DNA of 27,068 bases from Coriobacteriaceae bacterium (lineage in GTDB: Bacteria > Actinomycetota > Coriobacteriia > Coriobacteriales > Coriobacteriaceae), in assembly GCA_902362275.1 (NCBI GenBank), contig CABIWB010000011.1, forward strand, positions 52,839 to 79,906. Reading direction: 5' to 3'. The position numbers and the translations under genes are program-made. Positions 15,029 through 22,819 of this stretch are shown piece by piece. The first letter of the stretch is position 1; each line of letters starts with the position of its first letter. The notes beneath the pieces were generated by a model. It worked only from the letters and a program-made list of their open reading frames with translations. It was not told where the DNA came from and ran no database searches.

Positions 15029-16153
15029 ATGTCCTACAAGATCCTGACCCTCTCACCGGGTTCCACTTCCACCAAGGTCGCCGTGTTCGACGGCACCGAG
15101 GCTCTCTTCCGCCTGAACGTCACGCATCCTGCCGAGGAGCTTGCCAAGTTCGATCAGGCGGCCGATCAGTTTGAGTACCGCAAGGAGACGATTCTGGCCG
15201 CTCTTGCCGAGCACGGTGTCAAGCTCGAGGACATCGATGCGTTCTCCGGCTACTGCGGCGCAATGGGCCCCACGATCGGCGGTATCTTCAAAATCGACGA
15301 CACCGTGTGCGAGAGTGTGTTGCATGCCGGCGTCAACCATCCCGCCATCCTGGGTGCTCCGCTGCTGCATGCCTTCGCCCAGCAGGTGAACAAGCCCGCG
15401 TACGCTGTCAACCAGCCCGATACCGACGAGCTCGAGGATGTCGCCCGCATTACCGGTTACCCCGGTGTTTACCGCAAGAGCCACGTGCATTGCCTCAATC
15501 AGAAGGAATGCGCTATCCGCTGCGCCACCGAGCTCGGCACCACGTATGGCGAAGGCAATTTCATTGTTGCGCATGTGGGCGGCGGTCTTTCTGTGGCCTG
15601 CCACAACCACGGCAGCATGATTGATACCAACGACGTGCTCGAAGGCTCCGGCCCTTTCGCGCCCAACCGCTCGGGCGATGCGCCGCTTAAGCCCGTCGTC
15701 AAGCTCGCGTTCTCCGAAGGCGCGAGCCAAAAGCAGATGAATGGCGTGATCGGCAAGACCGGTGGTCTCCTGGGCCTGTGCGGAACCGATGACGCTCGCA
15801 TTATCGATAAGCGTATCGAGGAAGGCGACGAGTGGGCCAAGATTGTCTATGACGCCATGGCATACCAGGTCGCCAAGTACATTGGTGCTTTCGCTGCCGC
15901 ACTCAAGGGTAAGGTCGACGGCATCGTTCTGACCGGCGGTGTCTCCAATGACCCGTACTTCACCGGTTATGTGCGCGAGCGCGTCGAGTGGATCGCCCCG
16001 GTCAAGATCTACGGCGGCGACTTCGAGATGGACGCCCTCGCGTCCGGTGCCATCCGCGCCCTCGAGGGCACCGAAGAGGTCATGACTTACACCGGTGAGC
16101 CCTCTTGGAAGGGCTTCCAGATGCCCGGTGCCTTCGATGACGTGATGGCATAG
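15029..16153 (+). CDS. buk: Butyrate kinase-like acyl kinase (ASKHA superfamily)
   Basis: A 374-residue kinase interconverting acyl phosphate plus ADP with carboxylate plus ATP. The N-terminal phosphate loop reads LSPGSTSTKVAVF. The typical butyrate-kinase core follows: GYCGAMGPTIGGIF, HAGVNHPAILGAPLLHAF, IVAHVGGGLSVACHNHGSM, and the adenosine-binding VLTGGVSNDPYF. The length is slightly above the usual 355-360 residues. GAAAGG lies seven bases before the ATG, inside the stop of the preceding gene. With the phosphotransacylase it forms the classic Ptb-Buk pair, which in butyrate producers makes ATP. Here no thiolase or crotonase genes accompany it. The acyl group may therefore be something other than butyrate; branched and aromatic acids are used by some relatives. 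Confidence 0.93.
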   Translation: MSYKILTLSPGSTSTKVAVFDGTEALFRLNVTHPAEELAKFDQAADQFEYRKETILAALAEHGVKLEDIDAFSGYCGAMGPTIGGIFKIDDTVCESVLHAGVNHPAILGAPLLHAFAQQVNKPAYAVNQPDTDELEDVARITGYPGVYRKSHVHCLNQKECAIRCATELGTTYGEGNFIVAHVGGGLSVACHNHGSMIDTNDVLEGSGPFAPNRSGDAPLKPVVKLAFSEGASQKQMNGVIGKTGGLLGLCGTDDARIIDKRIEEGDEWAKIVYDAMAYQVAKYIGAFAAALKGKVDGIVLTGGVSNDPYFTGYVRERVEWIAPVKIYGGDFEMDALASGAIRALEGTEEVMTYTGEPSWKGFQMPGAFDDVMA

Positions 16154-16166
16154 GGGAGCGCTTCAT

Positions 16167-17456
16167 ATGGCTTCGTCCCCTGCGACCGCCCTGGGCAAAA
16201 GCGGTTTTCACTACGCCTACCTCATCGTCGCCTGCGGCATCGCGCTCACTTGCGTGCCGTGCGCGCTGGTGCTGTCGTGCGCCGGCATCTTCTTCACGCC
16301 CGTAAGCTCGTTTTTCGGTGTGAGCAAGGCTGAGTTCTCCCTGTACTTCTCGATTCTTAACGCTTTCATGATGGTAAGCCTTCCCGTAGCTGGCAAGCTC
16401 ATGGGCCGATTCGACATGCGCATCATCCTGTCGGCGTGCGTCGCGATGTGCGGCTGTGGTCTCATCGCGTTCTCGATGTTCAACGAGATGTGGCAGTTCT
16501 ACGTTGTGGGGGCTTTGCTCGGTCTCGGCCTCGCGCCCCTGCTGTACCTTGCCGTGCCTTCGCTCATCAACGCCTGGTGCGTCAAGCGTGTGGGCTTCTT
16601 TGTGGGGCTCTGCATGGCGTTCACCGGTATCGGCGGCGTCATTTTCAATCCCGTGGGCAGCGCGCTCATCGCCTCCGGCCCTGAAGGGTGGCGCACCGGC
16701 TACTTGGTGTTTGGCGTGATCATCTTAGTCGTAACGTTGCCGTTCACGTTGTTCGTGGTTCGCTCGAAACCTGCCGATAAGGGCCTCGAGCCCTACGGCG
16801 CTTCCGACATTGCGGGCGCAAAAGGCGAAGGCCACGTGGCCGTGCGCGGCGTTGATTGCGCGGTGGCGCTCAAGAAGCCGGCGTTTTACGCGCTGGCGGC
16901 GTTTTGCGGGCTGATCACCTTGAACCAGAACGTCTACCAGTTCCTGCCGTCGTTCGTGTCGAGCCTCGTCGACTCCGGTATGGGGCATCTGGCTGCGCTC
17001 ACCGGTTTGATCGCATCGCTGTGCATGGGCGGGCAGGCTATCGGCAAGGTCGTGTTAGGCACGATCGCCGACCGCAGCGCCAAGGTTGCGCTGAGTTGCG
17101 GCATTCTGTCCGGTATGGTGGGTATCCTGGCCATAATGCTGCTGCCGGGGGAGAGCGTGGCGCTGCTGGTGGGTTCGTTCCTTTTCGGTCTGGTGTACTC
17201 GTGTACCACGGTGCAGACCCCGTTGCTCACGCGTACCGTGTTCGGCGAGCGCGACTACACGTCCATCTACTCCAAGGTGTCTATGGTGGGGTCGTTGTTC
17301 GGAGCCGTGTCCGCCGTGCTGTGGGGATGGGTGTGCGACCTGCCGAACGGCTATAACGTCATGTTCTGCCTGAGCCTTTTGGCCATGGCGTCGTGTCTGG
17401 CACTGGGCCTGTACGCTCTGGCGCAGCGCAAGAAGATGCGTGAGCTGTACAAGTAG
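16167..17456 (+). CDS. MFS transporter, oxalate/formate antiporter (OFA)-like
   Basis: A 429-residue transporter with about twelve hydrophobic segments and a central loop (around residues 200-235) containing VRSKPADKGLEPYGA, a sequence typical of the OFA/monocarboxylate-type MFS branch. The GKLMGRFDMR stretch after TM2 corresponds to the MFS loop 2-3 signature, and GTIADRSAKV to its repeat in the second half. It probably carries a carboxylate, either substrate import or product export or an exchange of the two. It starts thirteen bases after the kinase stop, with GGGGAG upstream. It is the last gene before a strong terminator, so it closes the cluster. Confidence 0.9.
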   Translation: MASSPATALGKSGFHYAYLIVACGIALTCVPCALVLSCAGIFFTPVSSFFGVSKAEFSLYFSILNAFMMVSLPVAGKLMGRFDMRIILSACVAMCGCGLIAFSMFNEMWQFYVVGALLGLGLAPLLYLAVPSLINAWCVKRVGFFVGLCMAFTGIGGVIFNPVGSALIASGPEGWRTGYLVFGVIILVVTLPFTLFVVRSKPADKGLEPYGASDIAGAKGEGHVAVRGVDCAVALKKPAFYALAAFCGLITLNQNVYQFLPSFVSSLVDSGMGHLAALTGLIASLCMGGQAIGKVVLGTIADRSAKVALSCGILSGMVGILAIMLLPGESVALLVGSFLFGLVYSCTTVQTPLLTRTVFGERDYTSIYSKVSMVGSLFGAVSAVLWGWVCDLPNGYNVMFCLSLLAMASCLALGLYALAQRKKMRELYK

Positions 17457-17482
17457 CTCTCAAAACAAGTTGTGCTCCGTGC

Positions 17483-17514
17483 AATGGGCCGCCCAGCATC
17501 GGCGGCCCATTTTT
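17483..17514 (+). terminator. Strong rho-independent terminator closing the catabolic cluster
   Basis: AATGGGCCGCC (17483-17493) pairs perfectly with GGCGGCCCATT (17501-17511) around a seven-base loop and runs into TTTTG. It lies 27 bases after the transporter stop codon. Confidence 0.85.
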
Positions 17515-17580
17515 GTATCTCTGAATTCGGATTTTGGGGTGCGCCCATAAAGCTGGAGAGCTGTCTCGAAGGAGAAAGCC

Positions 17581-17742
17581 GTGGCGTACTCTCAGAAAGT
17601 TGTCAGCGAGGTTCTCGCTTGCATCGACGACGGCCATACGTGCAGGCAAACTGCATGCCGTTTCGGGGCCAGCAGGACCTCCGTATCCCTTTGGAAGCGC
17701 AAGCGCGATGGGCCATCGAGAAAGACCCATCGCATCCTGTAA
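17581..17742 (+). CDS. Remnant of an insertion-sequence transposase: lone helix-turn-helix ORF (IS630-like)
   Basis: A 53-residue frame starting with GTG, preceded by AAGGAG six bases upstream. It has the beginning MAYSQKVVSEVLACIDDGHT and a homeodomain-like HTH (CRQTACRFGASRTSVSLWKRK). This pattern is typical of the N-terminus of IS630-type transposases, often encoded as a separate first frame. It ends after KTHRIL and no catalytic DDE part follows, so it is a truncated element or an orphan HTH protein. Downstream, before the holo-ACP synthase gene, GGGACAGTTTTCG and TGTGGGACAATG look like an IS end, but no matching left inverted repeat was found. It sits just after the cluster terminator, which suggests past insertion or deletion there. 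Confidence 0.55.
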   Translation: MAYSQKVVSEVLACIDDGHTCRQTACRFGASRTSVSLWKRKRDGPSRKTHRIL

Positions 17743-17866
17743 GTCGGATCTCAGCCGTTGAGTGCCGGAATCTGGACGTGAGCCGGGACAGTTTTCGTTT
17801 TGTGGGACAATGCAGCCAGGCTTCGTTGTTCGGGGCATTGTTCCGGTTTGTGAAATGGGGGATACC

Positions 17867-18241
17867 GTGATCAAGGGCATCGGGATCGATGCGGTCGATA
17901 TCGAGGAGATGCGCCGGCTTTGTGCCGATATGGACGGCTCGTTCGTTCGGCGCACCTTTACCGCTGCGGAGCGCGCGCAGGCAGCTGAGTGCCATGACCC
18001 TGCACAGACCCTCGCCGGCAAGTTTGCCGTCAAGGAGGCCACATTCAAAGCGCTGGCGCAGCTTACGACCGATGGCTTTGATTTTCGGATCGTCGAGACG
18101 CTGGAAGATGATAACGGCGCGCCGCACATCACGTTCGCGGGCCGAATGGCCCCGGTGCTGGAAGAGGCCGGTGTCTCCGAGTTGCTTGTCTCCATCACCA
18201 ACGAACGCAATTTGGCTATAGCGATCGTACTGGCGCAGTGA
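17867..18241 (+). CDS. acpS: Holo-[acyl-carrier-protein] synthase
   Basis: A ~124-residue phosphopantetheinyl transferase that moves 4'-phosphopantetheine from CoA to the ACP serine. The GIGIDAVDIEEM motif carries the Mg-binding Asp. RRTFTAAE and LAGKFAVKEATFKAL form the second signature with the catalytic E-x3-K region, and LLVSITNERNLAIAIVLAQ closes the fold. The GTG start gives the family-typical beginning VIKGIGID with GGGGGA just upstream; an ATG at 17855 adds four residues and is possible. It may be the cell's only AcpS. Its place 400 bases behind the ACP-containing cluster also fits a role in charging the atypical ACP. The two readings do not exclude each other. The next gene, an alpha/beta hydrolase, follows after about 100 bases. 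Confidence 0.92.
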   Translation: MIKGIGIDAVDIEEMRRLCADMDGSFVRRTFTAAERAQAAECHDPAQTLAGKFAVKEATFKALAQLTTDGFDFRIVETLEDDNGAPHITFAGRMAPVLEEAGVSELLVSITNERNLAIAIVLAQ

Positions 18242-18345
18242 TTCACGGTTCTGGGTGCGTTGCTTGGCGTTCTCAATGTACCGAGATCTTCCTTGCGGGA
18301 CGAGTGCGATAGTTCCGTTAATTCGATTGAGGAAAGCAGGGGTTC

Positions 18346-19143
18346 ATGGATTTTGCCGTTGAGAACGAGGGAGCGACGCTCGTATGTCGAGAGGTTTGCG
18401 GGCAGGACGTCTGCGCAGATGCCGTGCCGATCGTGTGCGTGCACGGGGCATGCGTGGACAAGACGTTCTTTGACGGGTTCGCTTGCGAGCTCGGTCGCAT
18501 CCGCCGCGTTATCACATACGACCGGCGCGGCTCCGGCGAGAGCTCCGTGGCGGCCGATAGCTCCTATGACGTCGCCGCGCAGGCCAAAGATCTCGCCGCG
18601 GTGATCGAGCGCGTCGGTACGCCCTGCGATATCCTCGCCCACAGCGCCGGTGCGTTGATGGCGCTCGAGGTGCTGGGCGCGCGCCCCGAACTGGTCCGAC
18701 GCGCCATCCTGCACGAGCCTGCCGTGTCGGGCAAGGGCGTCGGCTTGGGCACGAGTCCGGTTGTGCTTAAGATGATTGATGCGGGAAAGATCTCGCGAGC
18801 CCTCGTGCTCTTCTTGAGTGCCATCGGCGATTCGGACCCCGAGGCCCCCAAGTTGACGTCGGCGGAGGCCGAACATGCCCTGCGTAACGGTCGCTGCTTT
18901 ATGGCAAACGAATACGCGACCAACATGACGTATGTCCCCGATTGGGAGAAGGTTCGCGCATCGGGGGCTGTCGCCGCCGTATGTCTGGGCGAGCTCTCGA
19001 TCGGGACGCCCCGCGAAGAGGGGGCGCGTGCCGCAGCTGCACTCTTAGGCTGCCCCATCGTAACGCTCCCCGGCGCCCATAACGGCTTGCGCGATCGCCC
19101 GAGCGCTGCAGCCCAGGCCATTCGCGATATCTTGGATTCGTAG
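18346..19143 (+). CDS. Alpha/beta hydrolase (single-domain, TAP/haloperoxidase-like)
   Basis: A 265-residue hydrolase with the oxyanion HG of CVHGACVD near residue 33, the strand ITYDRRGSGESS typical of the superfamily, the nucleophile elbow AHSAG (Ser100) and a probable catalytic His245 in LPGAHNGLRDRPS. There is no signal peptide or membrane segment. The start ATG is preceded by an AGGGG-like site. It lies downstream of the holo-ACP synthase gene in the same direction and may be co-transcribed with it. The substrate is not known. The adjacent acyl-carrier machinery makes an acyl-ester or thioester attractive, but no motif shows this. Confidence 0.85.
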   Translation: MDFAVENEGATLVCREVCGQDVCADAVPIVCVHGACVDKTFFDGFACELGRIRRVITYDRRGSGESSVAADSSYDVAAQAKDLAAVIERVGTPCDILAHSAGALMALEVLGARPELVRRAILHEPAVSGKGVGLGTSPVVLKMIDAGKISRALVLFLSAIGDSDPEAPKLTSAEAEHALRNGRCFMANEYATNMTYVPDWEKVRASGAVAAVCLGELSIGTPREEGARAAAALLGCPIVTLPGAHNGLRDRPSAAAQAIRDILDS

Positions 19144-19351
19144 CACAGACGATGTTTCGAGGGCGTAGATGTCCTGAGCGTTTCCGGCTTGTTAATAATC
19201 ACGTCCTCAATCACGTGTCTGTCGCTCCATCCATACCGCCTGCCGGGTCATAAAAATGTAACGATAATCAGGACCCACCTGTGGCTTCGAGGTGCTACCC
19301 TTGTACGAATTGATGTACACCGTTGCCAAGACAACGATGGAAGGAGCCAAG

Positions 19352-21232
19352 ATGCTCAATAATCACGAGGTCAATCTAACCGACGAGGAGGCTGCCGCCG
19401 AGGTCGCCCGTGTCGCGAAGACCTGCCCCGTGGTGCGTTTGCTGTCGGCCGATCAGATTAAGAGCGAGCCTAACTGCTTGCTCGCCGGCGATCGCTGCCC
19501 TTGTCTGCGTCAGTCGAGTCTTGAAGCCTTGGCAGGTTCCGATGATGTATCGGAGCAACTGCTCAACGATGGTGTTGAGTATCGCGCCCGTCTGCGTCCT
19601 CTGAAGGTCGAGGGCGAGCCTCACGTCTTGCTGATGGTGCGTCCGATTGATGAGCAAGAGGCTGCAGAAGAGGACCTTGTCTACACCGACGTGCTGACGA
19701 GTGTGCGCAATCGCCGATATTACGAGGAAAAGCTCCGTAGCGCCCGCATGAAGGCCGGCGTTGCGGTGATCGACCTTGATGATTTTAGGGTCTTCAACGA
19801 TACATGTGGCCGTCATGCCGGCGACCTTGCGCTCGGTGCTGTGGCGACAGCCATACGCAGCGGTATTCGTTCGACTGACGAGCTTGTGCGCTATGGCTGC
19901 GACAAGTTTGTGGCCGTTATGCCCGATATTCCCTCCGATGACTTCGCCCGTCGCCTGCGTCAGGTATCCGATGCCGTTCATGCCACGATTATTCCGGGCC
20001 ATGAGTACGTGAGCTTGACGGCATGTGTTGGTGGCGTTCGCATCCATGGCGAGACGGTCGATGAGGGCGTTGGCCGCGCTGTCCAGTTATTGAGCCGCGC
20101 TAAGGCAAAAGCCGGTACGGTCGTGACCGATGCCGATTCCATCGAGGCCTTCCAAAGCGAAAAGCCTTTGGTGCTTATTGTCGATGACTCCGAGATGAAC
20201 CGAGCCATTCTCAACGAGATGCTCAAGGACGAGTATTGCATCCTCGAGGCCGATAACGGTCGTACGGCGCTCGACATGGTCGACCGCTATGGTGATGAGT
20301 TGTCGCTCGTGATGTTGGACATTGTCATGTCGTGCATGAGCGGCTTTGAGGTGCTGGCCGATCTGTCGCGCCGATCGGTTAGTGACAATCTGCCTGTCAT
20401 CATGATTTCGAGCGAAGATTCCGATGATATGGTTCTGCGCGCGTACGAGCTGGGCGCCTCGGACTATATCAATCGCCCGTTTGACTCCCGTGTCGTGCGC
20501 CGCCGCGTAAGCAACACCATCCGCCTATACGCCAAACAGCGCCGCCTGACGAACCTGCTGTCCCAGCAGTACAACGAGCGCGTCAAGAACAGTCGCATGC
20601 TCATCGACATCATGGCCGGCGTCATGGAGCTTCGCAACGGCGAGAACGGCAGGCACGTTACGAACATCGAGAAGCTGACCGAGCTGCTGCTTGGCTGTCT
20701 GGTCCAGCGTAGCCACACGATCTCCCTTGACAATGAGGAACGCTCCACGATCGCCCTGGCTTCGGCGCTGCACGATATCGGCAAGATGTCGATTGACGAT
20801 GCGATTCTCAACAAACCCGGGCGCCTTACGCCCGAGGAGTTCGAGATTATGAAGACGCATACCACGATGGGCGCCGACATGTTGCTTGAGCTGGGCCGCC
20901 ATCACGTTGGCAATGCGCTTATGGAATATGCGTACCAGATTGTGCGTTGGCATCACGAGCGCTGGGACGGCAAGGGTTATCCCGATGGCCTTAAGGGCGA
21001 CGAGATTCCCATTGCCGCGCAGGTGGTTTCGGTGGCCGACGTGTATGATGCGCTGACGAGCGTGCGTGTGTACAAGGACGCTATCCCGCACGAGGAAGCA
21101 ATCCAGATGATCCTGGACGGTAAGTGCGGTACCTTTAACCCGCTGTTGCTCGACTGCCTGCTCGAGGTGCAAGACCGTATTGCCGAGACGTTGGTACGCC
21201 CCGCCGATGTTGTCGCGTTTCCCACGATTTAG
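19352..21232 (+). CDS. Signalling protein with degenerate GGDEF, receiver (REC) and HD-GYP phosphodiesterase domains
   Basis: A 626-residue cytoplasmic protein. After an unassigned N-terminal part (to ~100) come a diguanylate-cyclase fold whose GGDEF is GCDKF (182-186) and probably inactive; a receiver domain (~272-395) with acidic pair D278/D279 and phosphoacceptor D323, in which the usual conserved Lys of KPF is Arg (NRPF); and an HD-GYP domain (~415-620). The HD-GYP domain has its catalytic HD (SALHDIGK, 474-475) and a full HHERWDGKGYPDG. It is expected to hydrolyse cyclic di-GMP or a related dinucleotide in response to phosphorylation. The start at 19352 has AAGGAG five bases upstream; an earlier GTG at 19292 has none. 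An HPt protein gene follows 23 bases later and could supply the phosphate. No histidine kinase is in the window. Confidence 0.93.
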   Translation: MLNNHEVNLTDEEAAAEVARVAKTCPVVRLLSADQIKSEPNCLLAGDRCPCLRQSSLEALAGSDDVSEQLLNDGVEYRARLRPLKVEGEPHVLLMVRPIDEQEAAEEDLVYTDVLTSVRNRRYYEEKLRSARMKAGVAVIDLDDFRVFNDTCGRHAGDLALGAVATAIRSGIRSTDELVRYGCDKFVAVMPDIPSDDFARRLRQVSDAVHATIIPGHEYVSLTACVGGVRIHGETVDEGVGRAVQLLSRAKAKAGTVVTDADSIEAFQSEKPLVLIVDDSEMNRAILNEMLKDEYCILEADNGRTALDMVDRYGDELSLVMLDIVMSCMSGFEVLADLSRRSVSDNLPVIMISSEDSDDMVLRAYELGASDYINRPFDSRVVRRRVSNTIRLYAKQRRLTNLLSQQYNERVKNSRMLIDIMAGVMELRNGENGRHVTNIEKLTELLLGCLVQRSHTISLDNEERSTIALASALHDIGKMSIDDAILNKPGRLTPEEFEIMKTHTTMGADMLLELGRHHVGNALMEYAYQIVRWHHERWDGKGYPDGLKGDEIPIAAQVVSVADVYDALTSVRVYKDAIPHEEAIQMILDGKCGTFNPLLLDCLLEVQDRIAETLVRPADVVAFPTI

Positions 21233-21255
21233 TTTGACCAAAGGAGTTTCAATCC

Positions 21256-21612
21256 ATGATTTCCATGCGTGAGGCGTATGAGAAGATCGGCGCTAATTAT
21301 GATGACGCGTGCGCTCGGCTGATGGGCGGGGAAATGCTTGCCCGCTTTGCCCTCAAGTTTTTGGATGACGAGAGCATGGACAAGCTGGAGGCCGCCATGG
21401 CGGCGGGAGACGCCGAAGGTGCGTTTATGGCAGCGCACACACTCAAGGGCGTGAGCCAGAACCTGGGATTTGATAATCTGTACGAGCCGGCGGTTGTGGT
21501 GACCGAGGCGCTGCGCGGCGCCGATGCCGTTGACGGCGCTCGCGAGGGAATGCATGCGCTGCAGCAGCAATATGCGGCTACGATGTCGGCCCTGCGCGAG
21601 GCGGCCGAATAA
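21256..21612 (+). CDS. HPt-domain phosphotransfer protein
   Basis: A 118-residue, largely helical protein with the HPt signature AAHTLKGVSQNLG, in which H61 is the phospho-accepting histidine. The size is that of a single four-helix HPt domain. AAGGAG stands ten bases before the ATG. It follows the REC-HD-GYP gene closely, so the two very likely form a phosphorelay pair in which HPt passes phosphate to D323 of the receiver. Its kinase partner is not in the window. Confidence 0.93.
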   Translation: MISMREAYEKIGANYDDACARLMGGEMLARFALKFLDDESMDKLEAAMAAGDAEGAFMAAHTLKGVSQNLGFDNLYEPAVVVTEALRGADAVDGAREGMHALQQQYAATMSALREAAE

Positions 21613-21636
21613 GAGGCTGCGAGCCTTGATGACTAT

Positions 21637-21700
21637 GAGAGTGGATAATCTCCCGTTTTAGGCCCGGTGGTGGCCTCGAAGTGGGAGATTATCCACTCTC
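21637..21700. repeat. Long perfect hairpin, 18-bp arms with 28-nt loop, plus a partial third arm
   Basis: GAGAGTGGATAATCTCCC (21637-21654) is repeated as its exact reverse complement at 21683-21700. The last ten bases of the arm (ATCCACTCTC) appear again at 21720-21729. The loop begins GTTTTAGGCCC, similar to the GATTTAAGCGG that begins the loop of the hairpin at 793-859; the arms share GTG, GATA and a CC end. No T-run follows, so a simple terminator is less likely than a dispersed repeat or binding structure. It marks the border to the AT-richer block. Confidence 0.85.
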
Positions 21701-21788
21701 GTTCGATACGTGTCCAAAAATCCACTCTCACCCCTTCTGATTAGTGAATGGGCTATGCGCACTGGCGGGGCTTTCCGCATGCAATCAA

Positions 21789-21822
21789 TATCGTTGTTCG
21801 ATAAACTGTTCGAATAACGATA
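21789..21822. promoter_or_regulatory. Putative operator of the DUF2975/HTH operon
   Basis: TATCGTTGTTCGA (21789-21801) and TCGAATAACGATA (21810-21822) form an inverted repeat matching at 12 of 13 positions, ending 20 bases before the DUF2975 start. Inside it TGTTCGA is repeated directly with a 12-base period. The word TCGATAAAC (21798-21806) recurs in the promoter of the six-cysteine peptide. The XRE-type regulator encoded in this operon is the likely binder. Confidence 0.5.
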
Positions 21823-21842
21823 GAGTCGATGAGGGTGAGTGT

Positions 21843-22403
21843 ATGTCTAACAGCGTTCAGCGTATGGCCAAAGCGGGAGAAAATATCAGGAAGCTTGGCT
21901 TTTGCATGGCAGCCGTTTTTGCAGGGATGCTCGTCGCTTTTGCCGCGTTGGTTGTTTACGTGATCTGGTATGCGGTTGCAAACGTTGCTTCTGTCGATTC
22001 TTTCGGCGTCGTGACGCTTCTCGATGGCGGGTGCATCGTTATCCCAAGCGGACTGTGCCTGGCACTCGTCGTGGGTATTTCGCTTGTCGTTCTGTGTGGG
22101 ATCAGCCGTAACATCTCGCGAGGCGTCTCGCCCTTTACCAAGACGCATGTGCGGCTTATCCGTGTTCTTGCGCTTGCCTTTGCTGTTAACGCCGCGGTTT
22201 CGCTTATTGGTGCCTACGGATCGGTCAATCTTACCATTGGTGGGCTGGAGCTTTACGTCGTGCCTCATTCCTTCGTTATTGAGATTTGCCAAGGCGTTGC
22301 CTTTGATGCGGGGTCGCTTATCGGCGCGGCTGTCTGTCTGTGTATCTCGGTGATCTGGAGTTATGCCTCGCTGCTCCAAGAGCAGTCTGACGAGCTTGTG
22401 TAG
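21843..22403 (+). CDS. DUF2975 family membrane protein
   Basis: A 186-residue membrane protein with four hydrophobic segments, at about residues 17-43, 57-82, 98-122 and 140-175. It has the short conserved motif SRNISRGVSPFTKTHVRLIR between the second and third, which is characteristic of DUF2975 proteins. The ATG at 21843 is preceded by GAGGGTGAG; the upstream open frame has no similar sequence. It is followed eight bases later by an XRE-type regulator gene. This DUF2975/HTH pairing is recurrent in Gram-positive bacteria, where the membrane protein is thought to modulate the regulator. The biochemical function is unknown. Confidence 0.88.
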   Translation: MSNSVQRMAKAGENIRKLGFCMAAVFAGMLVAFAALVVYVIWYAVANVASVDSFGVVTLLDGGCIVIPSGLCLALVVGISLVVLCGISRNISRGVSPFTKTHVRLIRVLALAFAVNAAVSLIGAYGSVNLTIGGLELYVVPHSFVIEICQGVAFDAGSLIGAAVCLCISVIWSYASLLQEQSDELV

Positions 22404-22411
22404 GAGGAAGC

Positions 22412-22741
22412 ATGAGCTATCTCATCATCGAGCTTGAGACGCAGCTGCTTAAGACCGGAAAGACCAGTGCTGATCTGATTCGTGCCACGGGGCATACTCC
22501 GGCTAATATTTCTAAGCTAAGAAACGGAAAAATTAAAGCTATTCGCCTTAAGACGCTTCTCGATATTTGCGATGAACTTGACTGTCAACCGGGAGATATT
22601 ATTCGGCGGGTGAGTGAGAAAGAGCTTGAGGAGCTTATTGTTGAGCGTGCAAAAAATGTCGTGAGACAGATGCGGAATGGTGGAGGCAATGAGGCGTCGC
22701 TTCCGACATCAGTCTTTGCTGTAGATTTGAGCGACGAGTAG
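22412..22741 (+). CDS. XRE/Cro-CI-type helix-turn-helix regulator
   Basis: A 109-residue DNA-binding protein. The HTH spans about residues 17-63, with the recognition part TPANISKLRNGK and the helix RLKTLLDICDELDCQPGDII typical of the small YozG-like regulators. The acidic, charged tail has no known domain. AGGAGG precedes the ATG, eight bases after the DUF2975 stop. It probably represses its own operon and, given a shared promoter word, perhaps the six-cysteine peptide gene downstream. A terminator follows. Confidence 0.9.
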   Translation: MSYLIIELETQLLKTGKTSADLIRATGHTPANISKLRNGKIKAIRLKTLLDICDELDCQPGDIIRRVSEKELEELIVERAKNVVRQMRNGGGNEASLPTSVFAVDLSDE

Positions 22742-22775
22742 CATATAGCGAGCAGCTATAACGAGATATTGGTGT

Positions 22776-22806
22776 GATGGGGCCCGTGTCTAGCGCGGGC
22801 CCCATC
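22776..22806 (+). terminator. Rho-independent terminator after the regulator gene
   Basis: GATGGGGCCCG (22776-22786) pairs perfectly with CGGGCCCCATC (22796-22806) around a nine-base loop, followed by TCTTTAAATT. It separates the regulator operon from the peptide operon, which has its own promoter. Confidence 0.85.
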
Positions 22807-22819
22807 TCTTTAAATTATC

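Noticed and set aside
17855..17866. ATG at 17855 as start of holo-ACP synthase.
   Set aside because: It lacks a ribosome site, and the GTG at 17867 gives the family-typical N-terminus. It stays possible, as the difference is only four residues.
17359..18876. A 505-codon open frame on the minus strand across the acpS region.
   Set aside because: It spans several plus-strand genes and a terminator, has no motif and uses atypical codons; it is a shadow frame.
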